Below, in pieces: positions 22,308-31,262 of a stretch of DNA of 64,000 bases (position 1 is its first letter; every line of letters starts with the position of its first letter). Source of the DNA: Leucobacter sp. wl10 (GTDB taxonomy: Bacteria > Actinomycetota > Actinomycetes > Actinomycetales > Microbacteriaceae); assembly GCF_003569785.1 (NCBI RefSeq), contig NZ_KZ983994.1:62001-126000 (forward strand). Direction: 5' to 3'. Made by a program: the position numbers and the translations under genes. Below the pieces are notes generated by a model. The model made no database searches. It saw nothing but the letters and a program-made list of their open reading frames with translations, and was not told the DNA's origin.

Positions 22308-23384
22308 ATGCGGATCACCGCTCGGCCGAGCCGCGGAGCCCGTCTGGTCGCGGCATCGGCCATCGCGCTCCTGACGCTCGCCTCCTGCACGGCGCCTGAG
22401 CCCCCGTCCCCCTCGACGGCCGCGGAGGCGCTCCTCGAACCGCGGATCGTCGCGAGCGACCTCGATGCGCCGTGGTCGGTCGCGTTCTACGGCGACACAC
22501 CGCTGGTCAGCGAGCGCGACAGCGCCCGCATCCTCGAGCTCGACGCCGACGGCAACGCGCGGGAGGTGGCCGTCGTCGAGGGCGTCGCACCTCGCGGCGA
22601 GGGCGGGTTGCTCGGCATCGCCGTGCGCGACGGGTACCTCTACGCGTACTTCACGGCGGACGAGGAGAACCGCATCGAGCGCTTCGAGCTGCGGGGAGAA
22701 GCCGGATCGCTCGCCCTGGGAGAGGCCGAGACCGTGCTCGAAGGAATCCCCGCGGCCGGCAACCACAACGGCGGCAGGATCGCGTTCGGACCCGACGGGC
22801 TGCTCTACGCGACCGCGGGCGACGCCGGCGAATCCGGGAACGCGCAGGATCCCGGCTCGCTCGCGGGCAAGATCCTGCGCGTGACGGCGACGGGGGCCGT
22901 CCCGGACGACAACCCCTTCCCCGGCTCGCCGGTCTACAGCTTCGGGCACCGCAACCCCCAGGGCCTGGCCTGGGCCCCCGACGGCACCCTGTACGCCAGC
23001 GAGTTCGGCCAGAACACCTGGGACGAGCTCAACGCGATCCGGGCGGGCGGCAATTACGGGTGGCCCGAGGCCGAGGGCATCGCCGGAGACAGCGGCTTCA
23101 TCGACCCCGTGCAGCAGTGGGCTCCCGGCGACGCGAGCCCCAGCGGCATCGCGGTCGCCGGTGACGACCTCTACGTCGCGAACCTGCGCGGGGAGCGGCT
23201 GCGGCGGATCCCGCTCGCCGATCCGACGACCTCGACCGAGCTCGCCGTGGGCCGGTACGGGCGCCTGCGCGACGCGGTGGTCGCGCCCGACGGGTCGCTG
23301 TGGGTGCTCACGAACAACACCGACGGGCGCGGCGACCCCGAACCCGGCGACGACCGGCTGCTCGCGTTCGACCTCCCGCGCTAG
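22308..23384 (+). CDS. PQQ-dependent sugar dehydrogenase-like lipoprotein (GSDH/HIPL family)
   Basis: A 358-residue secreted beta-propeller. The N-terminus is a lipoprotein signal peptide with lipobox LASC (Cys28). Propeller landmarks are VASDLDAPWSVAFYGDT, GEGGLLGIAV, NHNGGRIAFGPDGLLYATAG, the YSFGHRNPQGLAW blade, EFGQNTWDELNAIRAGGNYG and GWPEAEG. This order is characteristic of soluble-glucose-dehydrogenase-type proteins using PQQ and calcium, though many actinobacterial members have no shown activity. It would sit on the outer face of the membrane. ATG 22308 has an excellent GGGAGGGGG site. Confidence 0.9.
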   Translation: MRITARPSRGARLVAASAIALLTLASCTAPEPPSPSTAAEALLEPRIVASDLDAPWSVAFYGDTPLVSERDSARILELDADGNAREVAVVEGVAPRGEGGLLGIAVRDGYLYAYFTADEENRIERFELRGEAGSLALGEAETVLEGIPAAGNHNGGRIAFGPDGLLYATAGDAGESGNAQDPGSLAGKILRVTATGAVPDDNPFPGSPVYSFGHRNPQGLAWAPDGTLYASEFGQNTWDELNAIRAGGNYGWPEAEGIAGDSGFIDPVQQWAPGDASPSGIAVAGDDLYVANLRGERLRRIPLADPTTSTELAVGRYGRLRDAVVAPDGSLWVLTNNTDGRGDPEPGDDRLLAFDLPR

Positions 23385-23453
23385 TCCCGCGCCCGCACCC
23401 CGGCCGCTCCGGCTGCTCTCGCGGAGGCGACGCTCGCCCTCGGCGAACAACCC

Positions 23454-23480
23454 TTAGCACTCTCCCTGCGAGAGTGCTAA
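23454..23480. promoter_or_regulatory. CIRCE element (HrcA operator), perfect
   Basis: TTAGCACTC (23454-23462), 9-base spacer, GAGTGCTAA (23472-23480). This is an exact match to the CIRCE consensus TTAGCACTC-N9-GAGTGCTAA bound by the heat-shock repressor HrcA. It lies 75-101 bases upstream of the Hsp20 start. Confidence 0.95.
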
Positions 23481-23489
23481 TCTATAGTC

Positions 23490-23514
23490 AAGTTGAGTCA
23501 AGAGCACTCAACTT
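23490..23514. promoter_or_regulatory. HAIR-like element (HspR operator)
   Basis: AAGTTGAGT (23490-23498), 7-base spacer, ACTCAACTT (23506-23514): a perfect 9-base inverted repeat. HspR sites have the consensus CTTGAGT-N7-ACTCAAG; this one matches the TTGAGT-N7-ACTCAA core and spacing, with the outer pair C/G changed to G/C. It lies nine bases after CIRCE. Confidence 0.75.
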
Positions 23515-23554
23515 TCACACCGGTGCAGATTCAGCTCAGACGAAAGGTGAAGTG

Positions 23555-24025
23555 ATGGCAAACCACAGTCCTATCCGCGAAATGGAACGCCTCGCCGACG
23601 CGCTGTTCGACGGCCCGTCGAGGGGACCGCGTCGCATGCCGATGGATCTCTATCGCGACGGCGACCGCTACCTGCTCACGGCCGACCTCCCAGGCATCGA
23701 CCCGGGATCGGTCGACGTCGACGTCGACGGGCAGCTGCTGACGATCCGCGCCGAGCGCACGCTCCCGGGCGCCGACAACGTGAAGTGGATCACGCGCGAG
23801 CGCACCTCCGGCAGCTTCCTGCGTCAGCTCAGCCTGGGGCAGGGCATCGACACCGAGAGGATCTCCGCCAGCTACGACAACGGCGTGCTGAGCGTCACGA
23901 TCCCCGTGAGCGAGCGGGCGAAGCCGCGCAAGGTGCAGGTGACGAACGGCTCGGTGATCGAGGCCGTGTCCGACACAGCCCAGGCCGAGGGCGGGCAGCG
24001 GAGTATCGAGGACCCGCAGGCGTAG
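23555..24025 (+). CDS. Small heat-shock protein, Hsp20/alpha-crystallin family
   Basis: A 156-residue small heat-shock chaperone. The N-terminal region (EMERLADALFDGP) precedes an alpha-crystallin domain of about residues 30-125: MDLYRDGDRYLLTADLPGID, VDVDVDGQLLTIRAER, FLRQLSLGQGID and YDNGVLSVTIPV. A short polar tail follows. It holds unfolding proteins in oligomers in the cytoplasm. Start 23555 follows AAAGGTGAAGTG. A perfect CIRCE and a HAIR-like palindrome lie in the 100 bases upstream, implying combined HrcA and HspR control. A strong palindromic terminator follows. Confidence 0.95.
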   Translation: MANHSPIREMERLADALFDGPSRGPRRMPMDLYRDGDRYLLTADLPGIDPGSVDVDVDGQLLTIRAERTLPGADNVKWITRERTSGSFLRQLSLGQGIDTERISASYDNGVLSVTIPVSERAKPRKVQVTNGSVIEAVSDTAQAEGGQRSIEDPQA

Positions 24026-24041
24026 CGGCGGGTTCGGGATC

Positions 24042-24074
24042 GGGGCTGCGGCGAGGAATCCTCGCCGCAGCCCC
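24042..24074. terminator. Perfect palindromic terminator between hsp20 and the LMF gene
   Basis: A 16-base arm (24042-24057, GGGGCTGCGGCGAGGA) is exactly complementary to 24059-24074, leaving almost no loop. It sits between two convergent genes and probably ends transcription from both. There is no T-run on either side, as is usual in actinobacteria. Confidence 0.75.
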
Positions 24075-24095
24075 TCCCCGCGCCGACCGGAGGGT

Positions 24096-25565
24096 CTACC
24101 CGCCGAGGCCGACCGGGGGCACCAGCACGCGGCGGCGATCCCGCACCCACACCGCCCCGTGCTCCCGTCGCTCGGCGCGGGTAGCGAAGCGGTAGCGGTA
24201 CGACACCACCCGCACCCAGCGCGGCGTGCGCCCACCGAACGGGTCCTTCCGCAGCAGCGCGAGGGTCGGCGCATCCGCCTCGAGCAGCCGCACCAGGAAG
24301 ACCGCGAACCAGTCATCGAGCGAGCGCCCGAGCGGCAGGAACCACATCAGCCAGTCCAACCGCAGGTGATACGGCGCGAACTGCCGCGGCACCCGCCGCA
24401 CGTCGCCGGGCTTGCCCTTGAACTCGTACTCGCGCCAGTCGGCCGAGGCGTGATCCTCGCCCTCCGTGCCCTCGACGACGTACTCGACCCGCTCCCTCGT
24501 GACCGTACCGAACGCGCCATAGGCGTTCGCGAGCTGCCAGCGGTTGAAGCTCGCGTTCATCAGCTGCCGCCTGGCGAACAGGTTGCGCAGCGCGGGCCAG
24601 CTGAGGGCGGCGTACAGCGCGCCGACGGCCGCGGTGAGGGTCAGCCAGGAGAGCGGAAGCTCGCCCGCATCGGATCCGCCTCCGACCCCCGGCACCGACA
24701 CCGGCACCGACACCGCCGAACCCGCCAACACGATCGTCGCCCAGTTGAGCCACGCGAAGTTGCCGGTCAGCACGAGCCACAGCTGCGTCGCGACGACGAC
24801 GCCCGCCGCCGCCGCGCCCACGATCGCGGGGACCGGGCCGGAGACCCACAGGCCGAGGACCGGCGCGAACAGGAGGAACGGCACCACCAGCTGGGCGAAG
24901 TGGTTGCCGAGCGCCTCGCCGCGGTGGAACCACCGCGGCAGCAGGTGCGCCTGCCGGCTCAGCGGGCCCGGCATCGGCTGGGTCTCGTGGTGGTACACGA
25001 GAGCGGTGAGGTCTCGCCACTCGCGGCCGCCGCGGATCTTGATCATTCCCGCGCCGAACTCGAGCCGGAACACGAGCCACCAGAACAGCACGATCACCAC
25101 CGTCGGCGGCGGCTGATCCTGCGACCCGAGGAACGCGGCGAGGAAGCCGGCCTCGAGCAGCAGCATCTCCCACCCGAAGCCGTAGAAGGTCTGCCCGATG
25201 CTCGAGATCGACATGTACCCGAACCACAGCGCGAGAAAGCCGAGCATCGGCACCCACGGCGGGCCGAGCTGCGGGATCCCGGCCGCCAGCAGCCCCGACA
25301 CTCCGATGCCGGCCCAGCACAGCGCCGCGAGGCGCCGATCGGTGTAGCGGATGCGCCGGAACAGCGTCGGGCGGATCGGCTGCGCGCGCGGCTCCGAGGA
25401 TCGCGCCCAGTCGAGCAGCCGCGGTGCGGGGAGCAGGCCCCGCTCTCCGAGCAGCGGCCGGAACTGGTTCAGGGTCGAGGCGAACGCGACGAGGTAGAGC
25501 GCCGCGATCCCCCGCTGCAGGATCTCGCGCGCAAAGCCGAAGTCGACAGCCGCGAACCCGTCCAT
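24096..25565 (-). CDS. Lipase maturation factor family membrane protein
   Basis: A 489-residue integral membrane protein resembling the lipase maturation factor (LMF1/2) family, normal length. Recognisable segments are LNQFRPLLGERGLLP near the N-terminus, IGQTFYGFGWEMLLLEAGFL, the highly conserved FRLEFGAGMIKIRGGREWRD, then LTALVYHHETQPMPGPLS, WFHRGEALGNHF, and the C-terminal FKGKPGDVRRVPRQFAPYHL, then RLDWLMWFLPLG. Several helices lie between residues 80 and 330. The bacterial role is unknown; the eukaryotic relatives assist lipase folding in the ER. It stands alone with convergent and same-strand neighbours. Confidence 0.88.
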   Translation of the reverse strand: MDGFAAVDFGFAREILQRGIAALYLVAFASTLNQFRPLLGERGLLPAPRLLDWARSSEPRAQPIRPTLFRRIRYTDRRLAALCWAGIGVSGLLAAGIPQLGPPWVPMLGFLALWFGYMSISSIGQTFYGFGWEMLLLEAGFLAAFLGSQDQPPPTVVIVLFWWLVFRLEFGAGMIKIRGGREWRDLTALVYHHETQPMPGPLSRQAHLLPRWFHRGEALGNHFAQLVVPFLLFAPVLGLWVSGPVPAIVGAAAAGVVVATQLWLVLTGNFAWLNWATIVLAGSAVSVPVSVPGVGGGSDAGELPLSWLTLTAAVGALYAALSWPALRNLFARRQLMNASFNRWQLANAYGAFGTVTRERVEYVVEGTEGEDHASADWREYEFKGKPGDVRRVPRQFAPYHLRLDWLMWFLPLGRSLDDWFAVFLVRLLEADAPTLALLRKDPFGGRTPRWVRVVSYRYRFATRAERREHGAVWVRDRRRVLVPPVGLGG

Positions 25566-25617
25566 GCCGACAGCGTACGCCTCCGGCCCGGGGCCCGCCG
25601 CAGGGGGGCGCCTCGGC

Positions 25618-27018
25618 TCAGGGGACGGTGTGGCCCGCCGGTCGAGTAGGCTCCCGGTCAGACGCCGACACCCGCGCAGGCGCCGGCTTCTCCCAGACGG
25701 GGGGAAGCCTCCTCAGCGGCGCGTCGCCGATCGAATCCACGTAGTCGATGAGCGCACGGGCACGAGCACTCCCGATGCGCGGTTCGGCCAGCCGTCGGAA
25801 CTTGCCGCGCACCTCGGCTGCGCTGAACGGCATCGGCTGGCTCCCGCGGGCGGTATCCCGCTCGATGACGTGGTCGCGCGACGCGGTACCGAGGATCACG
25901 CGCACCGACTGCGGCGACGGCAGGTCCTCAGTCTCCGCCACGCTGAACATCTGCAGCGTTCGCGCCACCTCGGGATCCGAGAACCTCAGGTACGCGTCGG
26001 GATCGAGCGACTGCCCCAGCAAGAGCAGGGCGAGCGCTATCGGCAGGCTCATCCGCGCCGCCTCCACGGTGCGGGGCTCCTCCGGGCAGATCATCCGGCG
26101 CAGGAACGGCGAGAGCTCGATGCGAACGGACCGGATCTCCTCCGAGGAGACCTCGTCGCCGCGAAGCGCATCGATCACGCCGTCGATCGCGGGGTGCGCG
26201 CTGCGGCACGCCGCGTACATCTTGACGGCCGAGTGGCCGGCGTGCCACCGCTCCCCCAAATCGGTCACGAGTTCTCCCGGCCGCGCACTCCGGGCTCCGT
26301 GCGTGGTGAAGTAACCGCCCCAGACGTCCTCGAAGATCGCCGTCGGCCCGGCCGCTCCCGCGCGGGCCAGCATGGCGGCTTGGAGCCCGCCCCCCGCGGC
26401 GTTCGCGGCGTGGAGCTGCTTGGCCATCGAGCCGTCCTCCGCGAAGGCCCAGGTGCCCGCGCTCGAGCTCGCCGCGAGAGCGAGGGCCGAGGCGCACTGC
26501 TCCGCGTCGAGGCTCATGGCCCGTGCGGCCGCGGCCGCGGCCGCGAAGACCCCGCACGTCGCCGTCGAATGCCACCCGGCCCCGTTGTGCGCGTCGTATC
26601 CCCCGAGGGCGTTCTGCACGCGCCGTCCGACCTCGTAACCGGCGATCATCGCCGCAATGAGGTCTGCGCCGCTCCCCAGCCGTCCCGCATGCGCGAGGGA
26701 GAGGAGCGTCGGCACGACGACGGCGCCCGTGTGATCGCACCCCTCGGTGTCGTCGATCTCCGCCGCGTGCGCCGCGACGGCGTTCACCCTCGCCGCGTCG
26801 ATCGGGTCGCGCGGCGCTCCGTCGATCAGCAGCGGCGTATCGCCGGGGGCGCGGAAGACCTGGGCCGCGATCCGCACGGGCCGCCGCCCGTCGCCCGCGA
26901 TGGCCGCGCCGATCGTGTCGAGCAGGTGGTCCTTCGCCTTGGCGTGCAGGTCGATCGGGATCTCCGGGAGGTGCAGCGCGCTGACCCACTCCCCGAGCCG
27001 GCTCGCGAGCGTCTTCAC
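25618..27018 (-). CDS. MmgE/PrpD-family protein (epimerase/dehydratase fold), last gene of the lyase operon
   Basis: A 466-residue MmgE/PrpD protein, normal length. Landmarks are HLLDTIGAAIAGDGRRPV, HAAEIDDTEGCDHTGAVVVP, AMIAGYEVGRRVQNALGG, GWHSTATCGVFAAAAAAA, AFAEDGSMAKQLHAANAAGG and a small C-terminal domain starting at GHSAVKMYAACRSAHPAIDG. Family members include 2-methylcitrate dehydratase, cis-aconitate decarboxylase and iminodisuccinate epimerase. GTG start 27018 overlaps the preceding stop (GTGA). Its operon partners (ASL-family lyase, amino-acid ABC importer, two CE4-like hydrolases) make an epimerase acting on an N-substituted aspartate a good hypothesis. That is inference. Confidence 0.88.
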   Translation of the reverse strand: MKTLASRLGEWVSALHLPEIPIDLHAKAKDHLLDTIGAAIAGDGRRPVRIAAQVFRAPGDTPLLIDGAPRDPIDAARVNAVAAHAAEIDDTEGCDHTGAVVVPTLLSLAHAGRLGSGADLIAAMIAGYEVGRRVQNALGGYDAHNGAGWHSTATCGVFAAAAAAARAMSLDAEQCASALALAASSSAGTWAFAEDGSMAKQLHAANAAGGGLQAAMLARAGAAGPTAIFEDVWGGYFTTHGARSARPGELVTDLGERWHAGHSAVKMYAACRSAHPAIDGVIDALRGDEVSSEEIRSVRIELSPFLRRMICPEEPRTVEAARMSLPIALALLLLGQSLDPDAYLRFSDPEVARTLQMFSVAETEDLPSPQSVRVILGTASRDHVIERDTARGSQPMPFSAAEVRGKFRRLAEPRIGSARARALIDYVDSIGDAPLRRLPPVWEKPAPARVSASDREPTRPAGHTVP

Positions 27019-27878
27019 GCCTCCCTCCGGGCGAGCTCGGTGAAGAGCGCGTACGGGTGGGACGGATCCGGGTCGCGAGTGCTCCAGTACGCGTGGAGTT
27101 CGGCGCAGGTCGCGAACCAGGCGTTCCCCTGCGCCTGAAGCCCCGTCAAGAAGCGGCGGAGCATGCGGGCGCGGCTCGCGATGCCCATCACCTCGGCGTT
27201 CAGCCGGAGGTGGACGAGCGTTCCGTAGCGTGCGGCGCCGCGGACCTCGCACCACCAGTTCTCCTCGACGGATTCGAGGGGCGTGATGCGCGATTGCCCC
27301 GGAGGGAACGGCGGATCGAGGTTGTACCCCAGGTACTGCTGGTCTTCGAGCTCGTATCGGAACGGGATCTCGACGAGTTCGGTTCCGGTGAGGTGGAACG
27401 GCAGCTCGTCCGAGGGCAGCGACGACGACCAGGCGAATCCGGCTCGCTGCATGGCGGCGGGGAAGCCCTCGCGCCACTCTCCGCCGGGGGTGCGGAATCC
27501 GCGCGGGGCCTCACCGGTGATCTGCTCGATGGCCGCGCGCCCGACGATCATCTCGTCGACCTGGCCCTCGAGGGCGAGCCGGTCGAAGTCGAGGTGCCGG
27601 TGCCCGTGCACGCCGATGCCGTGCCCGGCCTCGTGCACGGCGCGCACCGTGCCCGGGTAGCGGTTCGCGATCTCCCCGGGGAAGAACCACTGCGCGGTGA
27701 TGCCGAGGTCGGTCAGCAGGCCGAGCAGCCGGGGCGCACCGTGCTCGGGCCCGTAGAGGCCCGCCGAGCGCGACTTGTGCCGGTGGATGTTCTCGGGGTC
27801 TTCCGCCAGCAGCGGCAGGTCGCCGTCGACGTCGATGGAGAGGGTGAAGGCGTGCGCCTTCCCTTCGGGCCACTTCAT
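27015..27878 (-). CDS. Polysaccharide-deacetylase-fold (CE4) hydrolase, copy 2 of the operon
   Basis: A 287-residue single-domain NodB/CE4 fold without signal peptide, so cytoplasmic. The metal site is visible as DVDGD (Asp16, Asp18) and HGHRH (His91, His95), followed by RTPGGEWREGF. Cytoplasmic members of this fold include PuuE-type allantoinase and cyclic imide hydrolase, which open ring amides, as well as peptidoglycan deacetylases, which are secreted. Lack of export and its operon place make an amide or cyclic-imide hydrolase more likely than a cell-wall enzyme. Overlaps both neighbours by four bases. It is homologous in layout to the adjacent copy but clearly divergent in sequence. Confidence 0.85.
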   Translation of the reverse strand: MKWPEGKAHAFTLSIDVDGDLPLLAEDPENIHRHKSRSAGLYGPEHGAPRLLGLLTDLGITAQWFFPGEIANRYPGTVRAVHEAGHGIGVHGHRHLDFDRLALEGQVDEMIVGRAAIEQITGEAPRGFRTPGGEWREGFPAAMQRAGFAWSSSLPSDELPFHLTGTELVEIPFRYELEDQQYLGYNLDPPFPPGQSRITPLESVEENWWCEVRGAARYGTLVHLRLNAEVMGIASRARMLRRFLTGLQAQGNAWFATCAELHAYWSTRDPDPSHPYALFTELARREA

Positions 27879-28708
27879 ACCGCGCTCACCGCCCCGTGCT
27901 CCGCCGCGACCTCGTCCGCGCGCATGACGCGCACGTCGTCCCGGTCCACGAGCCCGCCGATGAACTCGTCCATGAGCACCGTGCGGCCGGGCGTGCCGAT
28001 GACCTTGGGGTGCCAGATCGTCGAGACCGTCAGTCCCTCCTCCGCCGCGGCCTCCACCTCTTCAGCCCAGCTCCTGAAGGCGGGGCGGTAGGGAGCGATC
28101 CGGTCGAGACCGCTGGGGAAGTCAGGTGCTCGGTGGTACGCGAACACGGAGTAGTCGTCGAAGAGCGACTTCGCCGGGATCTCGACGAGGGGCACGCCCG
28201 CGTACCGGTAGGGCTGGTCGCCGCCGCGCATCGAGCTCGAATAGGTGTAGCCGTGCTCGGCGAGCAGCTCGGGCGTCTCGGGCGCCAGGTCTCCCGAGGG
28301 AGCGCGGAATCCCAGCGCGCGGTGCCCGAGGACGTCGCGGAAGCTCTGCTGGCTTCGGCGCAGGATGTCCGCTTGATCGTCGCGGCCGCGACCGTAGAAC
28401 TTCTCGTGCCGGTCCCCGTGCCCGGCCATCTCGTGCCCCTCCGCGAGGATGCGCCGGCAGAGCTCCGGCCAGGTGCGCGCCACCCAGGCCGGTGTGAAGA
28501 AGGTCGCGGCGACACGGTGGCCGCGGAGCACGTCGAGGATCCTCGGGACCGCTCTGTGGGGACCGTAGGCGCCGAGGGCGAAGTAGCCGGGGCGCTGCCA
28601 GATCTTCCCGGAGACCATGGCCTCGCCGGTCGGCCCGTCGAGGTCGAAGGCCAGGACGACCCGGGCGGGGGTGCTCCCCGCCCGGGTCGTCTCGGACGCG
28701 TGGGTCAC
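27875..28708 (-). CDS. Polysaccharide-deacetylase-fold (CE4) hydrolase, copy 1 of the operon
   Basis: A 277-residue cytoplasmic CE4 protein. The DLDG motif (Asp22, Asp24) and HGDRHEK (His97, His101) are the metal ligands; RAPSGDLAPETPELLAEHGY follows. The C-terminal VSTIWHPKVIGTPGRTVLM resembles PuuE/polysaccharide-deacetylase hydrolases rather than secreted peptidoglycan deacetylases. The GTG start at 28708 overlaps the binding-protein stop by GTGA. Two unequal copies side by side suggest a hetero-oligomer or two successive hydrolytic steps. Confidence 0.85.
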   Translation of the reverse strand: MTHASETTRAGSTPARVVLAFDLDGPTGEAMVSGKIWQRPGYFALGAYGPHRAVPRILDVLRGHRVAATFFTPAWVARTWPELCRRILAEGHEMAGHGDRHEKFYGRGRDDQADILRRSQQSFRDVLGHRALGFRAPSGDLAPETPELLAEHGYTYSSSMRGGDQPYRYAGVPLVEIPAKSLFDDYSVFAYHRAPDFPSGLDRIAPYRPAFRSWAEEVEAAAEEGLTVSTIWHPKVIGTPGRTVLMDEFIGGLVDRDDVRVMRADEVAAEHGAVSAV

Positions 28709-29568
28709 TCGGTGACCTCGTTGATGGCGGGCGGGCGCAGCCCGTCCTCGATGCCGTACTTCGTGAGGATCTTCTCGGTGGTGCCGTCGTCGTACATCTC
28801 CTGCAGCACGCCGCGCACCGCCTCGGCGAGCGCCGTGTTGCCCTTCCGAACCGACGCGGCGAAGGGCTGGGCGATGAGGACGTCGAGCACGATCTGGTAC
28901 TTGCCCGGATCCTGCTCCTCGAAGTACGCGAGGTTCTCGGCGCCCTGCACGGCGAGATCTGCGCGACCCTGGTCGAGCTGCAGACGGGCGGCCGCGCCGG
29001 AGTCGGCGCCGACGATCTTGACCGCCGGCTCGCCCGCGGCCTCGCACACCTTGGCGCTGTACTCCTGGAGCGCCGGGTAGTAGTCGGTCTTGGTGCTGAC
29101 CGCGATGGGCACGCCGCAGGCGTCCGTGGGCTTGGCGAAGTCGCCGGCCCTGTCTGGCGTGGTGTAGAAGCGGCCCGTCGAGGAGTAGTAGTCGATGAAG
29201 TCGAGGGTCTTCTGCCGCTCGACCGTATCGGACATGCCCGAGATGACGAGATCCACGCGGTCGGTGCGCACGGAGTTGATCAGCTGGTCGAACTTCTGCT
29301 GCTCGAACTTGACGTCGAGATTCAAGCGCTTCGCGACCTCGGTGATCAGCTCGACATCGCTGCCGATGAGTTTCTCCCCGTCGAGGTACTCCATCGGCGG
29401 GAAGTCCGGCGACAGACCGACGGTGAGGGTGCCGTCGACGATCGTGGTGAAACCGGCGTCGCCGGATTTGCTGCTGCCGCTCTCGTTGCCTCCCGCGGAT
29501 CCGCTGCAGCCCGCGAGGAGCGCTACGGCCGCGCCGGCGGCGATCAGACCGAGAAACTTCTTTGTCAT
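28705..29568 (-). CDS. Amino-acid-type ABC transporter substrate-binding lipoprotein
   Basis: A 287-residue family 3 solute-binding protein. A lipoprotein signal peptide ends in LLAGC (Cys21). The mature domain starts TLTVGLSPDFPPMEYLDGEK, then IGSDVELITEVAKRLNL, DLVISGMSDTVERQKTLDFI and the late YGIEDGLRPPAINEVTE. Family 3 members bind polar amino acids and close analogues on the outer membrane face. Together with the next two genes it completes a single-permease importer. A 27-base gap separates it from the ATPase gene, with AAGGAAAGACACC as ribosome site. The ligand is presumed to be the operon's substrate. Confidence 0.92.
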   Translation of the reverse strand: MTKKFLGLIAAGAAVALLAGCSGSAGGNESGSSKSGDAGFTTIVDGTLTVGLSPDFPPMEYLDGEKLIGSDVELITEVAKRLNLDVKFEQQKFDQLINSVRTDRVDLVISGMSDTVERQKTLDFIDYYSSTGRFYTTPDRAGDFAKPTDACGVPIAVSTKTDYYPALQEYSAKVCEAAGEPAVKIVGADSGAAARLQLDQGRADLAVQGAENLAYFEEQDPGKYQIVLDVLIAQPFAASVRKGNTALAEAVRGVLQEMYDDGTTEKILTKYGIEDGLRPPAINEVTE

Positions 29569-29595
29569 GGTGTCTTTCCTTACTTCTGAGTGGGT

Positions 29596-30375
29596 CTACA
29601 GGACGCGTGAGAGAAAGGCGCGGGTGCGCTCGTGCTGGGGGTTGTCGATGACCTCGGAGGGCGTGCCCTGCTCGATGACGACGCCGTCGTCCATGAACAC
29701 CACGCGGTCGCCGACCTCCTTGGCGAAGCCGATCTCGTGGGTGACCACGATCATGGTGAGCCCTGCCTGCGCGAGACCCTTCATCACCGAGAGGACGTCG
29801 TCGACCAGCTCGGGGTCGAGGGCTGAGGTGGGCTCGTCGAACAGCATCAGCTCGGGCGACATCGCGAGTGCGCGGGCGATCGCCACGCGCTGCTGCTGAC
29901 CTCCGGAGAGCTGTCGCGGGTAGGAGTCGCCACGATCGCCGAGGCCGACCTGCTCGAGCAGATCCTGCGCGACGCGCTTCGCCTCGGCGGGCTTCGTGTT
30001 CTTGACGAGCCGCTGCGCGTGGGTGATGTTCTGCATCACCGTCATGTGCGGAAACAGGTTGAAGCGCTGGAACACCATGCCCATCCGGGCCCGCTGCACG
30101 GCGATCTGGTCCTCCTTCAGCTCGTGCAGCAGCTCGGGGTCTCTCGTATCCCGGCGGTAGCCGATGATCTGGTCGTCGACGTGGACGAACCCGGAAGTCG
30201 GGCGCTCGATGAAGTTGATCGCGCGCAGCAGGGTCGACTTGCCCGAGCCGGAGGGACCGAGGATGCACACGACCTCGCCCTTCCGGATGTCGAGGTCGAT
30301 GCCCTTGAGCACTTCGCGGAGGCCGAAGGACTTGCGGATGTCCCGCAGCCGGACGAGAGGCGATGGGGTGTTCAC
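29596..30375 (-). CDS. Amino-acid-type ABC transporter ATPase
   Basis: A 259-residue polar-amino-acid transporter ATPase. Walker [12 protein letters not shown] near residue 41, Q-loop [16 protein letters not shown], signature [17 protein letters not shown], Walker [15 protein letters not shown] and the switch [13 protein letters not shown] are all intact. [20 protein letters not shown] insertion before the Q-loop is typical of a subgroup of GlnQ-like ATPases. GTG 30375 overlaps the permease stop by GTGA, so it is coupled. Confidence 0.95.
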   Translation of the reverse strand: MNTPSPLVRLRDIRKSFGLREVLKGIDLDIRKGEVVCILGPSGSGKSTLLRAINFIERPTSGFVHVDDQIIGYRRDTRDPELLHELKEDQIAVQRARMGMVFQRFNLFPHMTVMQNITHAQRLVKNTKPAEAKRVAQDLLEQVGLGDRGDSYPRQLSGGQQQRVAIARALAMSPELMLFDEPTSALDPELVDDVLSVMKGLAQAGLTMIVVTHEIGFAKEVGDRVVFMDDGVVIEQGTPSEVIDNPQHERTRAFLSRVL

Positions 30376-31262
30376 TTGGTCCTCCCGGGGGTGCCGAAGA
30401 AGTTCTTGACCCGCTGGATGGGGGTCGGCGGAAGCGCCGCGGTGGTGCTGCCGCGCGCGAAGTAGCGCTCGACGTAGTACTGGATCGAGGAGAGCACCGA
30501 GACGGCGATCAGGTACCAGATCGCGGTGACCAGCAGCAGCTCCATGATCAGGTTGTTGACCAGGTAGATGTGCTGGGCCTCGTCCAGGATCTCGCTCGCA
30601 CCGATGGCCGACGCCAGGGACGTGGTCTTCAGCATGCCGATGACCTCGTTGCCGACCGGCGGGAGGATCACGCGCATCGCCTGAGGCAGCACGATGGTGC
30701 TCATCGTCTTCGTGCCCTTGATCCCGAGGGCCTTGGCGGCCTCGGTCTGCCCCTCGTCCACGGACAGGATGCCCGCTCGCACGACCTCGGAGGTGTACGC
30801 GGCCTGGTTGAGGCCGAGGCCGAGGATCGCCGCGACGAACGGGGTGACCAGGTCGACGGTGCGTCCCTGGAAGAGGCCGGGGATGCCGACCATCGGGAAG
30901 ATGAGCGCGATGTTGAACCACAGCAGCAGCTGCAGGTAGACCGGGGTGCCGCGGAAGACCCAGACGTAGATCCAGCCGATGCCGGAGACGACGGGATTGT
31001 GCGAGAGCCGCATCACGGCGATCAGCACGCCCAGGACGATGCCGATCGCCATGGAGATGACGGTCAGCACGATGGTGACCACGAAACCGGTCAGGATCGT
31101 GCCGGCGGTGAAGAACTCGCCGACGGTCGCCCAGTCGATCTGAGCCCGCGCGAACGAGATGACGATCGCCGCGAGCACCGCGACCGTCGCCGCGCCCGCG
31201 AGATATCGCCCGATGTGCTTGAGCCTGATGACTCGATAGTTGGATAGTGCGGTGCCGGTCAT
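30372..31262 (-). CDS. Amino-acid-type ABC transporter permease
   Basis: A 296-residue HisM/GlnP-type permease. A long N-terminal stretch precedes the inner-membrane domain starting [20 protein letters not shown], then [19 protein letters not shown]. The EAA-loop is [20 protein letters not shown] with the following [20 protein letters not shown]. It forms a homodimer channel with the ATPase. It overlaps both the lyase stop and the ATPase start by four bases. Confidence 0.93.
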   Translation of the reverse strand: MTGTALSNYRVIRLKHIGRYLAGAATVAVLAAIVISFARAQIDWATVGEFFTAGTILTGFVVTIVLTVISMAIGIVLGVLIAVMRLSHNPVVSGIGWIYVWVFRGTPVYLQLLLWFNIALIFPMVGIPGLFQGRTVDLVTPFVAAILGLGLNQAAYTSEVVRAGILSVDEGQTEAAKALGIKGTKTMSTIVLPQAMRVILPPVGNEVIGMLKTTSLASAIGASEILDEAQHIYLVNNLIMELLLVTAIWYLIAVSVLSSIQYYVERYFARGSTTAALPPTPIQRVKNFFGTPGRTK

